Part shown: positions 61,370 to 64,000 of the stretch, piece after piece | Layout: every line of letters begins with the position of its first letter | How positions within the stretch are numbered: the first letter of the stretch is position 1 | NCBI GenBank assembly: GCA_040081265.1 | Contig: JBEBGV010000020.1 | Coordinates: 1 to 64,000, forward strand | Reading direction: 5' to 3' | Length of the DNA stretch: 64,000 bases | DNA from: JBEBGV01 sp040081265 | Lineage (GTDB): Bacteria; Acidobacteriota; Vicinamibacteria; Vicinamibacterales; UBA2999 | Made by a program: the position numbers and the translations under genes | The notes under the pieces: generated by a model | Database searches by the model: none | The model's input: the letters and a program-made list of their open reading frames with translations, nothing else | What the model was told of the DNA's origin: nothing

Positions 61370-61690
61370 ATGACCATGCCCAACAGCCGTACGCGTCACG
61401 TCGGACAGGCACTCGATGACGACGCGCACCGGCTTCTCACGGTGCGCGACGCCGCCCGGTTTCTAAACGTCACGGTCTCGTGGGTCTACGAGCACATTCG
61501 CGACGACGCCCGCGATCGCCTGCCGGCGCTGAAAAACAACCGGTGTCAAGCAATTCTGGACCAACCCGAGAACACCATGGTGAGCGGCGACATGAGTAGG
61601 ACTCGGTCGTGCGACAACCACCAGTTACGAGTGGGGTCGCGGGACGTTCTCGAACGGGTGGACGGGTCCACTTCTTCTGGTTCACGATAA
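61370..61690 (+). pseudogene. Excisionase-type HTH fragment
   Basis: The start reads 'LLTVRDAARFLNVTVSWVYEHIRDD', a classic excisionase/MerR-like helix-turn-helix, up to 'RLPALK'. The expected basic strand and final helix do not follow; instead the frame continues with unrelated, low-quality sequence. Similar small proteins act in excision of integrated elements. Its position near the integrase at the right edge fits a decayed mobile element. From 61691 to 61881 nothing is recognised. Confidence 0.6.
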
Positions 61691-61881
61691 CCGTCGCGAC
61701 GTGGTTCCCAGTGACCATCGGCTTCGTCGACCGATGTACAGACCCCGGGTTTCGTGGGCCGATGTACAGCGATCATCAGATTGGTGGGCTGGTTCTCCGT
61801 GGTCTGGTAGTCCGAGGGTCATACGCGAACACCCCTTGGTAGTCCGATGACCTCACCGCCAGCCGACGCTGGACACGTGGG

Positions 61882-62640
61882 TTAGCCGTCCTGCAAGGCG
61901 ATATTGCTTATGTCGCACACCGGCCGATATCCAATGGCCGGATAGATCTTGTTGGTGGTGGCATTCGTCAAGTCTGTGTTGATGCAGCAAAACGTCACGC
62001 CATCGTCGAGGAGGCACTGAGTCAACGCTGCCACACATGCGGACGCATAGCCGTGCCGTCGATGATCCGGTGGCGTGTAGGCAGTCCCGATGCGGACACT
62101 GCGGTCACTCCGGCCAGCCCATGTCGCCATCGAAACAGCGCCGCCGTCATCCCACACGACAAGGCGCTGGTTGATGACATCCTCGCGAATCGTCTGAGCC
62201 GGATCGAGCGGAGTACCGGTGCGGGCTTCCCGGTGGAACGCGATGGCCCATGGGATGACGGTCGGCAGATCGGACTCCACGGCAATTCGCAAGCCGCCCG
62301 GCGGTTGAGCAGAAAGGCTCTGCACCTGGCGTGCGACGAACAACCGCATCCGCATCAGTGGTCGCCACCGAGTGCCTGCACGTCGCGACCAGAGATTCGC
62401 AAAGGTGCTCACGGCTGGTTCCGGCCCGAGCACCGCGGGTAGCGTTTTGTATTTGGCAGCAAGGTCCTCTGCGAGGCATTCCAACGTCGGGAGCTCCGCC
62501 CTCGTGATGATGGCTCCAAACGGCGGGGTCCGTACGCTGCACGCCGCGATGTCGTCACCGTCCTCAACCACGGCCAGGTAGCAGTCTTCCCCGAGTCTGG
62601 GAGGGTGAGTGCCAGGCAAGCCACGAATGCCCAACATCAT
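61882..62640 (-). CDS. GNAT-family N-acetyltransferase (possible 5' frameshift)
   Basis: 252 residues from ATG 62640. The C-terminal GNAT fold has the acetyl-CoA loop region 'PPDHRRHGYASACVAALTQ' and 'YPAIGYRPVCDI'. The N-terminal half resembles the extension found in such enzymes. The frame remains open and protein-like upstream ('DPVAFLSRAEAFLLRGEAEN') to about 62737, where an ATG (62740) lies one base out of frame, so the real start may be there with a one-base insertion (or a sequence error). The substrate is unknown. Confidence 0.78.
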   Translation of the reverse strand: MMLGIRGLPGTHPPRLGEDCYLAVVEDGDDIAACSVRTPPFGAIITRAELPTLECLAEDLAAKYKTLPAVLGPEPAVSTFANLWSRRAGTRWRPLMRMRLFVARQVQSLSAQPPGGLRIAVESDLPTVIPWAIAFHREARTGTPLDPAQTIREDVINQRLVVWDDGGAVSMATWAGRSDRSVRIGTAYTPPDHRRHGYASACVAALTQCLLDDGVTFCCINTDLTNATTNKIYPAIGYRPVCDISNIALQDG

Positions 62641-62875
62641 GCTGTTCTCGGCTTCGCCCCGCAGCAGGAATGCTTCGGCGCGACTGAGGAAAGCAACAGG
62701 ATCTGAAAACCGGCTACTTGCATCTTGAGGCTCCGGTCATCGTGCTTCGGCCCGTGGGCGCGCCGCTCGGAAAGTGGACCACCTGAGGGATGAATCGTAC
62801 CGAGAATCTCGGAGGGTGAATTGGTTAACTCAGGCCACCGCGGTCTGCTGAGACTTCTGTTAGGGCATCCTGTTC

Positions 62876-64000
62876 CTATAAGGTCCCTCCCGTGACGACA
62901 ACGCGCAGGGACGACGTCCCAGTCGGCGTGGTCATGGGCTGCCCCAACGGCGGGAGGTCCGCGATCATCTTATCGACCGCCGTCCGTGCTGTCTCGTCGT
63001 TCGCGCGCACATAGCGCATGAACGTCTGCGCGGAATGCCCCATGATCTTCGCGCCTGTTTTCGCGTCTCCGCCGATCAGTGGCGCAAGCGCCGTGGCGAA
63101 GGAGTGCCTGAAACAGTGCGGCGTGAAGTACAGCGACGCCCCCGTATGCGGGTCCTTGACGCGGCGCGCTGCGACGACGACCTGGTAGTACAGCTCCTGA
63201 TACCACGGCACCATCGTTTCATCGGGCACCCGGGACCGGTCGGACAGCCGGTCAAACAGGTCGTGTTTCACGAAGAGCTTGAGTGCGGCGAGGCCATAGT
63301 CGTTGAGGGGAATGCGCCGCCGGCTGATCACCCGCTCCATCCGACCGGCATTTCGGCGGTGCTTCTCGGTCGGCATTAGCACGGCGCGTTCGTTCAGCCG
63401 CACATCCTCCGGCTCCAACATGGCGACTTCCCCGACACGGGCGCCCGTGTGCGCCATGACCGATGCCCGGATGAACGCCTTCGCATTTCTCGTGCGATCC
63501 GCTGTGGGCCGATAGGGGACGACGTCATGCCGCATCGCGTGGACGATCGCACGGACCTCCTCGTACGAGGGCGCTTGCGTCGTTCCGAAGTCCGAGGGTG
63601 AGATGGGTGACTCCAGGCCGGCACTGCGGCAGGCGGACTGCAGCATCTGGCGAAATGAGCCGATGGCGAAATATCCGAACTTCGTCAGCTTTCCACCGCC
63701 CTGGTACCGATCGGGATACGCGAGGTACTGCCGGGAGGCTTCGAGTCCGTCCGGGGTCAAGTTCACCACACGCGGCTCCCGCTGTTCCACGACCACGCGC
63801 ACCACGCCGTGCCCATCGACCGTCGTGTAGCGCTCGACGACGCGTTTGGCCGGAATGCGCAGCTGACCGGCGCGCAGGTCGAACGCGCGAGCGTCACGAA
63901 TCGACCACAGCTCTTGAATCGTGATGTGGGCAAAGCCGAGTAGTGCGGCGCGCACTGAGGCAAACGACGGGTACTGTCGTTGGGCAACGACCGGCGGATT
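62876..64000 (-). CDS. Tyrosine recombinase/integrase (partial, N-terminus off window)
   Basis: At least 359 residues; the frame is open to the right edge, so the start (GTG 63955 or further) is uncertain. Catalytic elements are present: Arg in 'AHTGARVGEVAML', the H-x-x-R box in 'PHCFRHSFATALA', and 'MGHSAQTFMRYV' with the nucleophilic Tyr. Its N-terminal part (core-binding domain) seems non-standard. It could be the integrase of an element lying partly in this window, but the tRNA-Ser scars are about 57 kb away, so a link is unproven. Confidence 0.85.
   Translation of the reverse strand, partial: NPPVVAQRQYPSFASVRAALLGFAHITIQELWSIRDARAFDLRAGQLRIPAKRVVERYTTVDGHGVVRVVVEQREPRVVNLTPDGLEASRQYLAYPDRYQGGGKLTKFGYFAIGSFRQMLQSACRSAGLESPISPSDFGTTQAPSYEEVRAIVHAMRHDVVPYRPTADRTRNAKAFIRASVMAHTGARVGEVAMLEPEDVRLNERAVLMPTEKHRRNAGRMERVISRRRIPLNDYGLAALKLFVKHDLFDRLSDRSRVPDETMVPWYQELYYQVVVAARRVKDPHTGASLYFTPHCFRHSFATALAPLIGGDAKTGAKIMGHSAQTFMRYVRANDETARTAVDKMIADLPPLGQPMTTPTGTSSLRVVVTGGTL

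Noticed and set aside
1..64000. Search by eye for complete tRNA, rRNA or CRISPR arrays
   Set aside because: No full cloverleaf, rRNA signature or regularly spaced repeats were seen; only the partial tRNA-Ser copies and a short 12-bp tandem repeat.
61370..64000. Idea that the right-end integrase and left tRNA-Ser scars delimit one 58-kb island
   Set aside because: No matching attachment repeat was seen near the integrase and its own start is outside the window, so the link cannot be supported.

Overview
The window is high-GC bacterial chromosome, most likely from an Acidobacteriota member. The class (Vicinamibacteria-like) is only a guess. The main clues are an M56/BlaR1 peptidase fused to a TIGR03435-type domain next to a BlaI repressor, several TonB-dependent receptors (TBDTs) with an N-terminal carboxypeptidase-regulatory domain, and a DUF4159 relic.

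Left accessory region (1-12.4 kb). An ArdC-like antirestriction gene runs off the left edge. A compact NO/O2-sensing block follows: truncated hemoglobin, flavohemoprotein-type reductase and NsrR, with an NsrR-type operator; then a MarR regulator with its own palindromic operator, a single-domain protoglobin and a redoxin. This block lies between two partial tRNA-Ser copies, each followed by a related 37-bp repeat. Next come broken genes (UvrD-type helicase tail, winged-helix fragment, HigB-like toxin tail, HNH fragment, PepSY fragment) and small accessory genes.

Core island (12.5-57 kb). It is devoted to TonB/ABC uptake and corrinoid metabolism under two control systems. (1) On the minus strand, two cobalamin riboswitches head two long overlapping operons. 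The first is substrate-binding protein / FecCD permease / ATPase / CobN (with an extra N-terminal [2Fe-2S] domain) / ChlI-ChlD fusion. The second is BtuB-like receptor / PduO / BtuF / BtuD / BtuC / FhuF-like / CobQ / CbiZ / CbiB. (2) On the plus strand, TBDT operons and a PepSY gene share a promoter that I read as TTCAG-N6-TTCAG, then 22-23 nt, then a TANNNT -10. I find six copies. One plus-strand operon carries a luciferase-like monooxygenase and a CbiX-like protein that has lost both catalytic histidines but has the same type of [2Fe-2S] domain as CobN. Three full-length PepSY membrane proteins and one fragment are spread through the island.

Working picture (inference). A cobalt/corrinoid and metallophore acquisition island: receptors and ABC systems import the ligand, PepSY and FhuF-like proteins could reduce or release the metal, CbiZ/CobQ/CbiB/PduO remodel and adenosylate corrinoids, and CobN/ChlID plus the CbiX-like protein may handle metal in tetrapyrroles. 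No corrin-ring synthesis or nucleotide-loop assembly genes are in the window.

Right end (57-64 kb). The BlaI/M56 pair is followed by a broken outer-membrane barrel gene, a large inverted repeat, an excisionase-like fragment, a GNAT acetyltransferase with a possible 5' frameshift, and a tyrosine recombinase running off the right edge. Both ends therefore look like mobile or decaying DNA around a conserved metabolic island.
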